A DNA stretch of 64,000 nt from Chondrus crispus (lineage: Eukaryota > Rhodophyta > Florideophyceae > Gigartinales > Gigartinaceae), in NCBI RefSeq assembly GCF_000350225.1, contig NW_005179065.1:5576-69575 (forward strand), in the 5' to 3' direction. The position numbers and the translations under genes were made by a program. Below the pieces are notes generated by a model that ran no database searches, was not told the DNA's origin, and saw only the letters and a program-made list of their open reading frames with translations. Below are positions 10,292 through 22,499 of the stretch, piece after piece; within the stretch, counting starts at the first letter, position 1; each line of letters begins with the position of its first letter.

Positions 10292-13200
10292 CCGAAGACG
10301 AGCTTGCGTCGCTTCGAATCACCCATTGCTGGACATGGTTTGTATCCATAACCGTTTTCAGCAGCTCTTCCAAAGACTTGTTTGGCTTGATCTTGGTAAG
10401 TCCATCAGCGATGTTGTGCCCTGAAAGAACCAAGCCGACGTTAGATATCTCCTGACAGTTTTAGGCCTCTCTCGCCGCTACAATATCGATCATCAAACGC
10501 CTTTCCGTTGTTGATGAGGCCTTTGTAATGACATCGAACATCTGCATAGAATCGGTAAGAATTTGGAGAGGGATCATTCGACTGTAGATGGTTTCAAATC
10601 ATGCCGTAACATAAATGCCCGGTCAAAGCCATCTGCGAATGCATAAACTTCTTCTCCAAGTATGGATCTAACAACCCTTTTGGACTTCCTGCTCGAGTAA
10701 TCAAGGATATGCGCGTAGTTATTGTTGTCACACAGCAATACAATAAAACCAAGTTGGGAGGAGAGGTCGTCATTGTTTGCAAAAGAGGCATCCGTATACA
10801 CCCTAATGTGTAGGGTGTCCACATAGAGCTTTTGGAAGCGCAGGCAAAGATCTGTAGATCTTTTCACCTTTAAGATAGCTGAATTAATCTCATTCAGTTT
10901 GTCCCTCTGCTGTTTGGAGTAAGTTTCGGCCGTGACTTGTGCAGTTCGGTTGATAGCGCAGCAAACATCGGGTCTGGTGTGTCCAAGCCATGCGAAGCTC
11001 GCTCGAAAGGAACGAAACTGGTGGAATGTAGCATCCATAGGAATCACCTTTAGTTTCTTAGCATAACCACTCTGGCTGATTGTGCGCTCACCGTTGTCCA
11101 GCGTTCTAATGAATGCACCAAAGAACTCAAAGTTGTCTCACTCCCTTGGTTTGGAGTCAAACTTTACAAGAATTTTTTCGGTTAGCTTCTGAAAAGCTTC
11201 GTTGCCTGCAAGAGCTCCATCGTCGATGTAGTTTCCCATCATCCCGTCGATGTCTTCATGGTTTCGCTTCAGGTACAAAGACGGGTCCCCTACCGTTGGT
11301 GTCATTTTCAAGTCATCTGTGATGTGGCGTTGGACTGTGACCCCCCAGTAGTCTCCAGCATGGCATGTCCCGTACAGAGGGCGGAGTAACTCCAGGATGT
11401 CCTGTTTGTCCAGACCGAAAGCTTCTAAGTCCTTTTTCTTTGGGAGTAAAAAGATCTTCCGTGAGAGTTTTTCATCGCTTTGCAAGTAGGCTTGAGTAAC
11501 ATCGTGTCCAAATATTCGGAACCTCTTGACGGCGGCAACAGAAACGATCATGCGAGTAGAGCTTTGGCGCAGGGTGGTAATATTGTGTACCAGACGCGAC
11601 TTTTCTTTGTCTTTATGCCCTTGGGCCACATAACGGGCCTTGGCTTTCTCATGGTCTGTACCAAGGTTCTTCAGTGTAAGAACAAACCTTCCGCTTAGTA
11701 CGTTAGCGCTGGGAGGTAAGTCCTCTTTCCTGATCACCCGCCAAGTCTGTCTCTTTATCAGGCCAGATATCTCTTTCTCTTTGGCTTCTTTGAATTCTAA
11801 GGAGTTAACGCGAGGATCGTCGTTCTGCCCCACTTCCATCAGATTAACTTGGACCACAGAAACAAATTCCCGTGCAGAAATATTTGCATCTGTGGAAAGC
11901 GAGTCAAATGGGGCTGCATCGTCAATGGGTGAAGGCGGTTCTAGTTCGTTGACCTTCATTTGTGACGTGATGCGCTGCAGCTCTTCGACTATGTCGTCAT
12001 CCGTTTCAAGGTTCTTCGCCGGGACCTGTAGGCTTACTGGAGTCGCATGCTGGATATCGGGGCGGCGAAACTGCTTCACCTTGTCAATGGAGAGGAGCGT
12101 AGTCCTTCCATTGATATCGACGTGAAGCATCTTCCCGTTGATGTCGAGCACCTTGTGGGGTCCTACCCACTTGTCAACTGGCTTCTCTTTGTAGACAAGT
12201 ACTTCGGACCCAATCGGGATTTCAGCCATCGCTGCGCCAGGAGCGTTACTGCGGAGTGCTTTCTTCACTTGGCTTCCAGCAATGATTTTTGCCATTTCAT
12301 CCCTGGCCTTCAGCATGGCTTTCATTCTCTGAACTTGGACAGGGAGCGCCATTGGAACAATGGGAATACGAGGCATCACACCGAAGACTAGTAAGGTGGG
12401 AACAAGTCCCCTAGGTCCAGCACTATCGTTCATTGCTTTGATCGCAAGAGAAAGTGCGAAGTCGATAAGAATCTCTGGATGCTGAGTACGCACCTTGCGA
12501 TATATCTGCCGTAGGAAAGAGTGGTAACGTTCCCCGACACCGAGTGCATTGTGACTCTCAACTCCGGATAATTCCAGCTTCATGCCAGCCATGTTGACAA
12601 GGTTCTTCCATGCAATTGACCTGAACTGAGGACCTTGATCTGCAGACATTACATCAGAGAAACCAATGTACTTGTTGGTCCAGATGCGCATGTATACTTC
12701 CCATACAGCGTCGGTAGTCTCCCGACCTAAAAACGCAGCAGCGCTGAACTTTGTATCCTTGTCGACTATATGGAGCACGGTCTTGGAGTCTAGAAACATA
12801 AGATCAAGGCATACGGTTCGATTGAACACAATGTCGCCCTCAGGCAAGGACACTCTGAAACGGCGGGGCTTTTGCGCCTCTCGTTGGCATATATCACAGG
12901 TTGCTTCTATGCGCTCTAGGTCTGAGAGGACAGCTGGTGATGTTGTCTCCGGATCTGCCATCTTCATCACAGCATACAACCTCTCCGGTTGGGGGTGAAA
13001 GAAATGCCGATGTGTCTTTTGTAGTTCAGCTTCGGTGAACATAACAGCAGCTCCCCATTCGTAGTAAAGGTGACCGAGCTTTTCTGTGAGCTGTACCTCC
13101 CATCCTTGTAAGCGTGACGACAGGGTGAATTGTTCGGCATCGATGACCATTTTGAACGCCTTCAGCATGTCAAGCCCAAAAAGAAATGGGACATTAATCC

Positions 13201-15013
13201 CCACAATGTCAACTGAGAGTTCCAGGAAGTGGAACTCCGTGATGGGCATCCTTACTTCAAGCTTTCCTAAGCCTTTGTGTTGATGTGTGCCAAATCGAAA
13301 GACCGTCCCTCGAGAGGAAGTATTGGGTGCGAAAGGAATGTTCATAAATTCACAATAAGCTTTCGCTTGAAGTTCCCCGATAACTGTCTTCTGTGCGGCT
13401 GAATCTACGCATGCCCCGAGGAACGATACATTTTCCGGCACAACAGAGCTTTCGTTCACAACGAAGATATTTTCTCCATCCTCCACTGCCTCCTCTTCTG
13501 TGTCAGAGCTGTTGGCAGGGACATCCTTTAAGGTGAAAGTATTTTCGAACAGGGTTTCAAACACTTGGCGCTCATCATCGTTGACACCGTCTACTGCAGG
13601 CCCAGTCATTTCGTCAAGTTGATAACAAATGTCAACCAAAACCTGGTGTACAGCGGTGCCCTTTAGATTACCCTTCTTCTGGTAGTACTCGATGCGGTTG
13701 GCAGCTGCTTTAGCGTTGTTGGGAGGTAGCTTGCAGTCTTTAAGAATGTGGTTCCCACCACGGTTAAAGCACCCTTGTATGCTGAGGGGATCAAAGGCAC
13801 TTTTTCCTGGAACTGAAGAGGCTCGCTGTGGCCTTCTATCGCGAGTATACCGTCCTTGTCCGGTATAGAAGATGCCACTGGATTCCGGTTGGACGGCTAG
13901 CTTCCCGCGATTTTCAGCACTATCTCGAAGTCTGGCAACCTTTGCTTCCTTATTGAGTTGGAGAGCAGCTTCAAGTTCGCCGTAGAGTTGTTGAAAGGTC
14001 AAGCGGTGGGTTGCAACTCGACTCAGGGGTTCATGGGACCATGAGGAACCGAAAACAGCATTCCGCAAAAATTCGACTTTATGCGCGTCTCCCTGGTGTG
14101 AACGTGGGCATTGCCTTGAGAACTTGAGAATGACCTTATAAACCTTGGCCAGGGCAGCGGATTGCTCAGTCCCATCGGAGGTGAAGGACGTTAGACGTAA
14201 GCTGCTAAGATAGTTCTTCACCCTCGTCTGGCGTACAACGGAGTTGTACTCCTCTTCGATCATAGAAACGGCCTGTTGGAAGCCAGTTGCGTAGCCGTCA
14301 ACTTTGTCCAAGTAGAACCTTTTTGCGTCACCACGGAGGAGGTTGTGAAGATACTGCAATTTTTGTACAGGCGTTAAGCTGTAATCACGTGAGATTTGCA
14401 GGTATTCATCAACAAACTCCATCCAAGCTTCTCCAAGCTCTCCAGAGAATTTGTTTTCCCTGTGTTTGAGTCTCATAGCAATATTATGTGCTACTCTCTC
14501 AGAGGAGACACCATACGAAGGAGTGGAGGCACTCGCACTTAGCTGTGGGGGTGTTGCATGGCCGCTGTGTTGGCTAAGATCTGCACGCCCCCTTCTTCCC
14601 GCAGCTATGATACTTTGCACGATCTCGATAGCAGCCTGTGTATCTTCCGGTTCCTCATAGAGGTTTGATGCAAGATTCATCATGATTCTCCGTGAAGAGT
14701 GCTGAGTCATGTTAGCATTACGCGTATCTAGGAAGTCGCGGAGGCTCCTGAAGGCAATCGGCATGTCACATATTTCCTTTGAAAAGAGGAGAGCCGGGGG
14801 GAACATCTCCGCTATGTTGTGCTTGAGCTGCTCTACAGACAATTCTGTGTCACTTTGGAGCAGTCGGATGCTCGTAATGAATCCCTTTTGTACGCTCGTT
14901 AAGGCGCCTAAAGCATCATTTGAAACACTACCCATAAACACGGGCGCCTGCAGGAGGGGGAGATTTGTGGTATCAGGGGCTGACAATACGGCACTGTCTT
15001 GGGAGGGGTCCAT
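10282..15013 (-). pseudogene. Copia-1 gag-pol polyprotein, disrupted
   Basis: From the ATG at 15013 a 1291-codon frame runs through a gag region, a zinc-knuckle relic (CFNRGGNHILKDC, second Cys replaced by Arg), a protease-like DSAAQ site, a CDIC-type finger, an integrase core (LDLMF Asp, SADQGPQF Asp, GVGERYH Glu) and Copia-type RT with YIDDG. It stops at a TGA at 11138 just after RT. The same frame resumes at 11047 with RNase H sequence (YTDASFANND). Near 10580 a frameshift is needed to reach DSMQMFDVITKAS, with a further stop before the GHNIADGLTK end motif. So at least one frameshift and two stops inactivate pol although the LTRs are nearly identical. It is divergent from Copia-2. Confidence 0.85.
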
Positions 15014-16050
15014 TAGTCACACTTGTTCTGATTTTCTTCTATCCAAGTTCTTGAAGGGTACTCCGACCCTAGGCGACGCGTCCCCTACGCGCGGAGGGAG
15101 TCCTTTTCAGCTACTCTGCCAACCCTCAGACTCGTGGGGGATGGTGACTTAGATGTTTTTAGGTATCCTCACCAGCCGACTTACGTCAGCCCTACGGTGT
15201 CCTTCCCTTACTAACAAATGTCTCGAGTTCCTACTCGTCCAATAAACCAACCAACAAACCTAGCCGACTGACAAGAAGAGGGAGCGGATTAGCCTTCAGA
15301 ATTAACCCTTATGCAATAAGCCACCAATGACCCCACGCTAAAAGCCGAAGCTATGCAGCGATTGATCGGGAGTTCGGCGGGGAGTGTGGTCCCTCCTTTC
15401 GGAGTAAAGGCGTCATCTTGCGGGGATTTACTGTACACGAGCCCGAAGCTCCCTGCAAGCACTATCCCCTTGGTCGAAGTGTCTGCCCCAGCAATAACCG
15501 ACTGGGGGACGTAGGTAAGATAATGCAACCCACTTCAGACAGCTACTACCTAGATACGGTCCCTATAGCCGGTGCAGGACCAGGGACCTTCAGCGCAACG
15601 ACCCAGCACCAACCACGTAGTACCTCTGGTACCCTCCTTTTCCTTGAACTCCACGCAAATCAGAGATTTAAGCGAGCGGGTAAAAGACTGTACGACGATG
15701 ATCCTTCTTCGAGAGGTTTCCAATAAAAGAGAGACGCTCACGAGCGCCAACGATGAGGGCGGGGGAGCGAGTGCGAAGTGGACGCTGTGGGGTGCAGGCA
15801 AAACTCGAGACGGGACTAGAGAGGGGTGGTACAGGGGGGCACCGCGGGGCACCGTACCTGTGATTTCGGCTTGACTGAGGGGTCGCGGGCTTGGTTCCGA
15901 GCAGGGGCGAGTAATTTTGAACGGTCGCAAGAGCGAGCCGCAACCACGGCGGCGGCGGCACTGGTGCGAAATTGGATTAAGGATTCACTTCAAAATCAGA
16001 TTCGCGAATGTGGAAAAATGAAGTTTTCCGGCAAATAGATTGACAAATAC
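15014..16050 (-). other. Copia-1 5' leader
   Basis: About 1 kb lies between the 5' LTR and the gag ATG. A short minus-strand open frame (15289-15528, about 79 aa) has no recognised domain. No initiator-tRNA-like primer site was seen next to the LTR. Confidence 0.5.
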
Positions 16051-16379
16051 TGTATTGAGGGAGTAATTTATTAAAGTTGAAAAGGGTCTGCAACCGGCCC
16101 TTTGTCACCTGCGGACAGTACCCCGACGACCGGGGGTTGCTGTGTTCGGTGGCGAGTCAACCTCGATTGTCTTACTCCTGTCTGCCTAAAAGTCTCCGCT
16201 ACCCGGAGACGGAGGCAGGCGTTATATATTACGGACGCGAGCGGAAGGCGCGCGTAAATTAAAGGGGCCTCAAAGCTTGTAAAACAGCAAGCGAGGACTG
16301 CCATCGATATTCTTAAGGTTATTGATGTGCTATGTGGAGCTGATGGTTGATAGGTACCACCTTGCAGTAGAAATTCACA
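16051..16379 (-). repeat. Copia-1 5' LTR
   Basis: A 329-bp copy of 9952-10280 with one difference noted by eye. In element orientation it starts TGTGAATTTC and ends CAATACA. Confidence 0.85.
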
Positions 16380-17640
16380 CACACGCCTCTGCAATCGAAG
16401 CAGATTCACGCTTCGTCACAGCAAGGGCAAATAACTGCTCTTTTGCACTGGGTAGCCCGCCTGTGCCATCATCATCACCACTGCACGAGCCATCACCCTC
16501 TTCGACCGCCGCGCTTTGTACAACATTGATATTCTCCTCCTCCACCTCTACGGAATCATCCTCATTGCTGTGATTCAATAACATTGCAGTACTCATTCTC
16601 TCTCGCGGCGGAACTAGCTCACCGACCTGTTTTTCTAGTTGGGATATATTGACATTCTCAACATTTTCAGCAAGCACGTCCTTGCGCATATCAATGAGAG
16701 TTGTATGCGTCTAGCAATTTTCAATAACTGCCTGAGGCACTTCGTTCCATGCTCTCTTGAACCATGTCATCGCAGTTAAAACGTCAACCTTGTAACTTAG
16801 AATCTATATTATCCAACAAACGCTCCATATGCATCTTCTTATACCTTACTTTCGGTGATGCAAACATTCCCGCATTCATAGGTGGTACCTTTGACGTACA
16901 ATTAGGCGGTAAAACACAACCTCAACATTTGGAAGGAGTGGAAAGGCCTGACTGCCTCCGTGTGCGCTGCAGTTGTCGAGTAAAATCAAATCTTTTCGAG
17001 AAATTGTTTCGCAATATAACTCTGAAACCGATGCAACCATCCGAAAAAATTACTGTTTACCTCCAAGTCTTCTTATTCGAGGTATAGTCAATGCCATGAT
17101 CTGCACCTGATTTTTTAAATGCTTCGGGCATTTTAGAAGATCCCATAACCACTAGGTCTATCTTTTCGCTGCCGTCTGCGTTTGCACATGGGCGAATTGT
17201 AATTCTGTCTTTTTCATTTTTCTCCCTGGCAGTGCCTCTCTAGCCATGGTACGGTCGGGTGCCATACCGAAAAAAAGCCCGCATTCGTCAGCATGTAAGA
17301 CATCTTTAAGAGAATATTTGTTGACCAATTGCTTTAAATTTGGCATCTCTCCATCGAAGGCACTTTAGTAGGCTTCGTCAGATTCACCATGTGATTTAAA
17401 ACTACGAAGGTCCCATCGGCGCTTGAAGTTGTCCAAACAGCCTTCAGAAAACATTACCTCGATTTTCTCATTGGCTATCAAATATTCATTGGCAGCTGAC
17501 TTTACCTGTCGCGCTTTAGTGCAAATCATACCACGGTTGATGTTTACACGTTGCGCGTGTTGCGCGCAAATCTATTGAAAAGGTTGCTCTTCAAGTGCAT
17601 GATTTTTCCAGTTTTGCTTCTTTTCCGATTCGTGGCCCGG
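16380..17640 (-). pseudogene. Central part of T1 (Tigger/pogo) transposase, decayed
   Basis: Minus-strand translation in shifting frames gives, in order: a CENP-B-type HTH (NRGMICTKARQVKSA, then DNFKRRWDLRSF), the first DDE block LHADECGLFFGM with PDRTMARE, the second block LILLDNCSAHT, then NCTSKVPPMNAGMF where relatives have a PLDQG-type third Asp. Here that residue is Asn. Several stops and frameshifts interrupt it. It is cut by Copia-1 at 16380 on one side and by the element at 17702 on the other. Confidence 0.75.
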
Positions 17641-17701
17641 CGATATCAGCCCCCCCTTAATCTGGGTCATTCTTTTTAATTTAATGAAAAAACACCTTCT
17701 A

Positions 17702-20101
17702 CCCTTCTCACTGGGTCAATTGTGGACACCTTTGCGTATCATAGCACTACAAGGCGCATGGACACTCCAACCTCAAACGAGCTACTGCTGTACCGAGTAA
17801 ATACAGCTTGCAATGCAACCAATGGCCACAAGCGCACCAAAACAGACGCCTATTTGCGGAGAACTCGTTTACAGTGAACATGTTTGCGACGCTGCAACTT
17901 CAAAAATGGCTCAATTCTGGACACTTGCGTTTGCTCGATACAAAGCTTCTCCTATGACTTTAGAAAGAATAGAGCGAACAATTGTCGCCGCCCTCGCCCC
18001 GCCCTTCCTTCCTCGTTTCTTCTCGGCTTTCCTATCGACAATAGCGCCGACATAGCGCTACGTTCAGCAACTGTCTGTAGCTTCCTAGGTTCCCGTTCAC
18101 GAGCAACTCGCACTTTTTGTTCTGCTTTGCGATTCTTTTCCGCAGCCCTCTCCTGTTTCTCTTTTTCTTTCACCAGCTGCTGGCATATCTTTGCCCTTTC
18201 ATTCTGTTTTCGATATTCAATTAGCTGTCCCACAGTCAAACAAGCAGCTGGTGCTCCACAGTCCAAGGCAATTCTTTTTGCTCCTATTCCCGTATTTTGC
18301 GTCACTGTTACTGCCCCAACTTCTCGCAAAATCTTGCCTGTAGTGCGAGCGGAAGACAATACAGTTTCAAGCTTCTGAATTGCCAAAGCGAAGTATTTCT
18401 CCGTGTGAAATATATTGTCCAGTCTCCTGTACGTTTCAGAATCTGCACTGCGTTTCTTCACTGTTAGCAACTGGCTACTACCATGCTTCAAAGCTCGTTC
18501 GAGATTGTGAATCTTCTCGTCCAAAATGTCCTCATCCTTTTTAAAGCGCCTCGGAAAATCCGGGTCAAAGGGAAACAAACCAGTAGCAACAAATGAGCGC
18601 TTGACATCTAAAACCGTGATCTGTTCATGACCGAAAACACTGCACATCAACTTGAATTTAACTGTTTTTGTGTCGCTCAATATAGTGCTGCAGATGGTGT
18701 CACGGATCTTCCGAACAGACAGTTTAAATGTCTTGTTGATGGATTGATCACACGGCTGGAGGAAGTGTGATGTGTTGGCCGGGGCGTGTATTACCTCAAT
18801 GTTGTACTTACGACATACTTCTAGCCATTCATACCCGCCTTTACATGCGTGACCGTCAAGTGTGAGAACGATTGCGATGTTCTGCGGCACTATTTTTCGA
18901 GCATACGTGTTGAAGTGCTCAACGAAAAGGTAAATATTGTTTCGCTCCGTAGACCCGTTTGCGCTGCATTTGATTACTCCCTCCCGCGGAAACCAATCCG
19001 TCTTCCCCAGCTTCTTTTATGGACGGCGAAGCAACCGGTCGATCGCCCAGACTCAGTGGTTCAAGCCAATTCGGCATAACGTATTTTCCCGCGACAAAAA
19101 AGAACGGAGGAGTCTTTTGACCAGAGCCAGAGGCTGCGATTAAAGCGGTAACATGTTTCCCTGGACCTGAAGATGAGTGTGACGTGCGAGAACCCCCATG
19201 ATGTGAACCTGCCTCTGAGTAAGATTTAGTCTTTTTTCCGAATTCTGTTTCTACTGCGGACTCATCCATATTCCATATCCTGTCCCCGTCTTGTAGTATA
19301 CCTGGGTATTCCCTGGAAATATTTTGCAGCGCATCAAAGTATCCCTTTACATGACTGTGGTTTTCGCCTTTCAGTTTTACCCTGTCTTTGTTTTCTGTCG
19401 TTCTGAGACAAATATTCCTGTGTCTTGCACGGAATGAGCGCACAGCGTCGTCGCTAGGAGCGCTCGATTTCCACCCTGCTCTACCGTCACATGCAATCTG
19501 TGCCATCATATATTTCAGCCCAGAATTGTCTATTGCAAATCCTCTTTGCGCAGCAACTTTTATCTGAGCGACAACCATGTTTTCTTCATTTGGACTGAGT
19601 ATTGTCTGCCTACCAGGTCCATTTGCCCTGTCTCCAACCTCGACACCATTGCAGCATGCCCAATTTTCTTGAGCTCCAATTTAAGAATTCCAACCAACGA
19701 CTGGCTGAGTCCTGTTATGGCAGCCGTTTTGCGTATTGATTTGCTGCTTTTCAACAGTTCCACTGCCTTCCGTCGAGATTCGATGGTTACAGTACGTTCA
19801 TTGGATCGCTTGCCGTTGTCCCGAGTCTGCTTTTTCATGGAACGGGGAATGATAAGGGTATTGGAGCCTGGAGAATGGTCTCGAAGTTGGGAATGGACGA
19901 AGATCGGCGCTCGGAATTTTTATGATAGTGTGGCGCTGAGTTGGGCGGGACAATTCAAATGTGCTCTGGATGATTCTATAGGCTGTTCCCAGACTGCTGA
20001 CCAGTAGAAGACTGCCATTTCTTCTTCTAGCGATGGACTGTGCCAATCCAAAGTTGGTGTCTATAATTGGACCATGTCCAAAATTGACCCAGTGAGAAGG
20101 G
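17702..20101 (-). mobile_element. Complete 2.4 kb pogo-superfamily DNA transposon with TIRs and TA duplications
   Basis: Both ends begin CCCTTCTCACTGGGTCAATT (left at 17702, inverted from 20101) and continue NTGGACA, giving TIRs of at least 27 bp with one mismatch. They are flanked by TA at 17700-17701 and 20102-20103, the duplication expected of the Tc1/mariner/pogo superfamily. The interior encodes a DDE transposase on the minus strand (17952-19838). It interrupts the older T1 transposase. Confidence 0.9.
17952..19838 (-). pseudogene. DDE transposase (pogo/Tigger type) of the 17702-20101 element
   Basis: The ATG at 19838 starts a psq-like HTH (SIRKTAAITGLSQSLVG). A frameshift near 19600 leads to a CENP-B-type HTH (GFAIDNSGLKYMMAQ) and the first catalytic Asp in IWNMDES. 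A second frameshift near 19015 leads through DWFPREGVIKCSANG to the second Asp (LTLDGHACKGG) and the third (HFLQPCDQSI). All three acidic residues remain. The basic C-terminal region (about 17952-18250) looks coiled-coil. Two frameshifts make it inactive as assembled. Repairing only these would give a protein of roughly 600 aa, usual for the family. Confidence 0.85.
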
Positions 20102-20304
20102 TAGTTGGCCTTGCGCTCCACTTTTTTTCCAGCAGGTCAACCAATACGTTTCGTATCTTATGTCAAAACGGCGCTTATCAACTTCAAACAGATTGCCCGT
20201 GCCGTCCTCGACAGCTATTGGCTCGGTAACCGATCAGGGCTCTCTCCCTGCCCTATGTCTGAATCACAGTTTGTTCATACAATCATTAATTTTACTTCAA
20301 AGTT

Positions 20305-21900
20305 TTAGGGCACTCTCGGTGCGCACAGTGCACGCTGACGTGCGGCCCACCTCCGAAAGCCGCGAGATTGTGCACGCGTAGCCTCTCTCATCCCACGGTT
20401 TCGAATCCAAGCTGTACGATTGATTTGTGCTCGGCGAGTGTCCTCCCTCACACGAACCCGATCTCCAGCCTCTTCTTCACGGGCTGCTCGCCGAGAGACA
20501 GCTTCCGCCTGGCGGGAAGTCCTCTGCTCCTGCTCTGCTGCTCTAGTTGCCTCCCGTACTCGTAAAATTTTCAATACACCGTCAGTGGTTAATAAAGCCC
20601 CAGCCCTTGTATTTAAAGTCCCGTTTTCTAGAACCGCCCCATCACTTCGCAATAAATTTCGAGACGACAAAAAGCTCTCCGACAATTCTTTAAAGGCCTC
20701 AAACGCTTCCTCCCTCGACCCATACGCTCCACAGTTGGTGATGTCCCCACAGCGAATGACTTCAGGAATAGCCCTCTTCCGTACAGCGCACCACACACCA
20801 CAACCCTTAAACCCATTGACAATATTTGTGTATGTAACGGACTTGCTATATGCAGAGTGCAGTAATTCACATAAAGTTTATATGACATTCCGAATTTCAG
20901 CAGTAGCAATCAATGACCTGTCATTCAGGGCATTACGTAGATAGGTTTTGAAAGGGGAAAAAACTGAGTAGTCCAGCGTCTGGGTCCGGTGGCTTGTGTG
21001 AGCGGGAAGAGCCACTACATGGATTTTGTTCTCTCGCAAAGGCGAAAGGGCTTTGTATGAGGTATGGGCCCCATATCCGTCCATCGTCAAACTTAGATTC
21101 CTATGTCTTTTGGGTAACTCTTTTGTCTCAGAGACAAAATTCTCGCGAAACTGCAAGAAATCTGGGAGTCCATTCCCGCGGGATCTCTATAGGCAACAAG
21201 GGCATTTCCTGGGAGATAACATGCGGGCGTCTCCCGAGTCCTGTCGGGTCGTACTCAGTACTTGGCTCGCTTTCCGGGTAAAATTGCTATCGGTGTCCAG
21301 CTGCGTCCGTCTGCGGAAACGACTGGCATAATCGTTACGTGGGAAGCATTTCCCGACCACTTCATTCAATGGAATTATTCCGCCCCCTGCTCTCCATCGC
21401 AGCCTTCGCTGTCGCTCTGAAAGCTGTTCTTGTAGAGAAGCCGGACTCGTCGAAATTGAAAATTTGAGACCCATTTGTTACCTGAAATTCCTGATACACC
21501 TGCTCAAGACGAGCGAAGTGTTATGCTAAACTTGACGGTGACATGGCGACAGCGCGGCCGCTCTCTAAATTGCAACGTCTTTTCATGGACAACTCTGGAT
21601 GTCGTCGTAAAAGCAATGTAGAAACCTGTCACCTGGGCGCGATTCCGAAAAGGAATCGTTTTCCTTGCGTTCTTGTGGAAGTCGCTCAACAAAGTGCTGA
21701 ACTAAATCTTCAAGACATTCACGAGACAATGGCGTTCCGTTTCGCGCGAAGAACAGCGCGAAGTCGAGGATGATTTTTCCTCACAGGCATTGAGAGCCGG
21801 GGGTCGGCGTTGAGGGGATGGTGCGTCATTGGCATTGACAAATCGCTGCAAGGAAGCAGAGGGAATGCGATGCAAGCGAGCGGAGGCACGAATGCTTATT
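20305..21900 (-). pseudogene. Third pogo-like DDE transposase, decayed
   Basis: Minus-strand fragments in order: a psq-like helix pair (RASARLHRIPSASLQRF, about 21850), a CENP-B-type HTH (EEKIILDFALFFARNGTPLS), the first Asp in FNFDESGFS (about 21450), the second in LTMDGYGAHTSYKAL and the third in TQTLDYSVFSPFK (about 20960-21090), then NGFKGCGVWCAV and a basic coiled-coil tail ending at 20305. Frames change several times and stops occur. The flanking words CCCTGCCCTAT (near 20248) and, inverted, CCCTGCCTAT (near 22162) may be worn TIRs, but no target duplication is visible. Confidence 0.7.
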
Positions 21901-22275
21901 TTTTGATGGTCACAGCGGTCTGTGCAGACCTGAGACACGTGCGTTTCGTTGCCGTGGGGAGGTGGGCAAAGCGCGGGCCGTGGCGCACCATGTTGCGAGG
22001 GTGTGTTGAGGGTATTGAGAAGGGTGAGGCTACGATAGGGACTTGAGAGTTGCTCTGAGGGACCAAATGGAGGGGTGGTGGTCTTGTGATAGTGAGCGGA
22101 GGTACGATAATGGGCGGTCAAATGGAACGTGATGCTCCGAATTCAAAAATCGGATAGGCAGGGCGCGTAGTCCAACGCGTTTTCATAGAAACGCTCATCA
22201 ATGGAAATAGTTGTATCATAAGGTCATGTTCATCAAACATTTATTGAAAAGTTAGACCCAAGTTAGAGCACTGAT

Positions 22276-22494
22276 TCATGTTTCTGGCGGGGGATGATAT
22301 GGCTTGTACCGAATTGATTCTTCCCGCGCATACAGCTGTGACATAGCCGCCTTGCTGGGCAAGGTCGGTAGTTTAAATTGGTTCATGGCCCAGGTCGCAA
22401 ATTGTGTGTTGTGACGCATATTCCTATTCGTTTTCGCGGCGATTTTTTCTTCGATAATTTTATTCTTTTGCAGCAGTGTCAATATAACACCCAT
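22276..22494 (-). pseudogene. N-terminal HTH fragment of a Tigger-like transposase (probably T1)
   Basis: A 72-aa frame from the ATG at 22494 contains IEEKIAAKTN, then HTQFATWAMNQFKLPTLPSKAAMSQLYAREESI, the usual pogo/Tigger N-terminal psq helix-turn-helix. Position and strand fit the missing start of T1, whose next domain resumes at about 17640 after two insertions. Confidence 0.55.
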
Positions 22495-22499
22495 TTCGT

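Larger units (their letters stand above)
9952..16379 (-). mobile_element. Copia-1 LTR retrotransposon (6.4 kb)
   Basis: Direct repeats 9952-10280 and 16051-16379 are 329 bp each, start TGT and end ACA, and differ at one base that I could find (near 10171/16270). The pol frame reads on the minus strand, so the right repeat is the 5' LTR. A purine tract (GAAAAGGGGGA) abuts the 3' LTR. The element lies inside the T1 transposase relic. I found no matching target-site duplication, and eight bases (ACAAATAC) are shared just outside the left LTR and just inside the right one. This suggests a mis-set boundary or a recombined copy. No canonical tRNA primer site was recognised. Confidence 0.85.
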
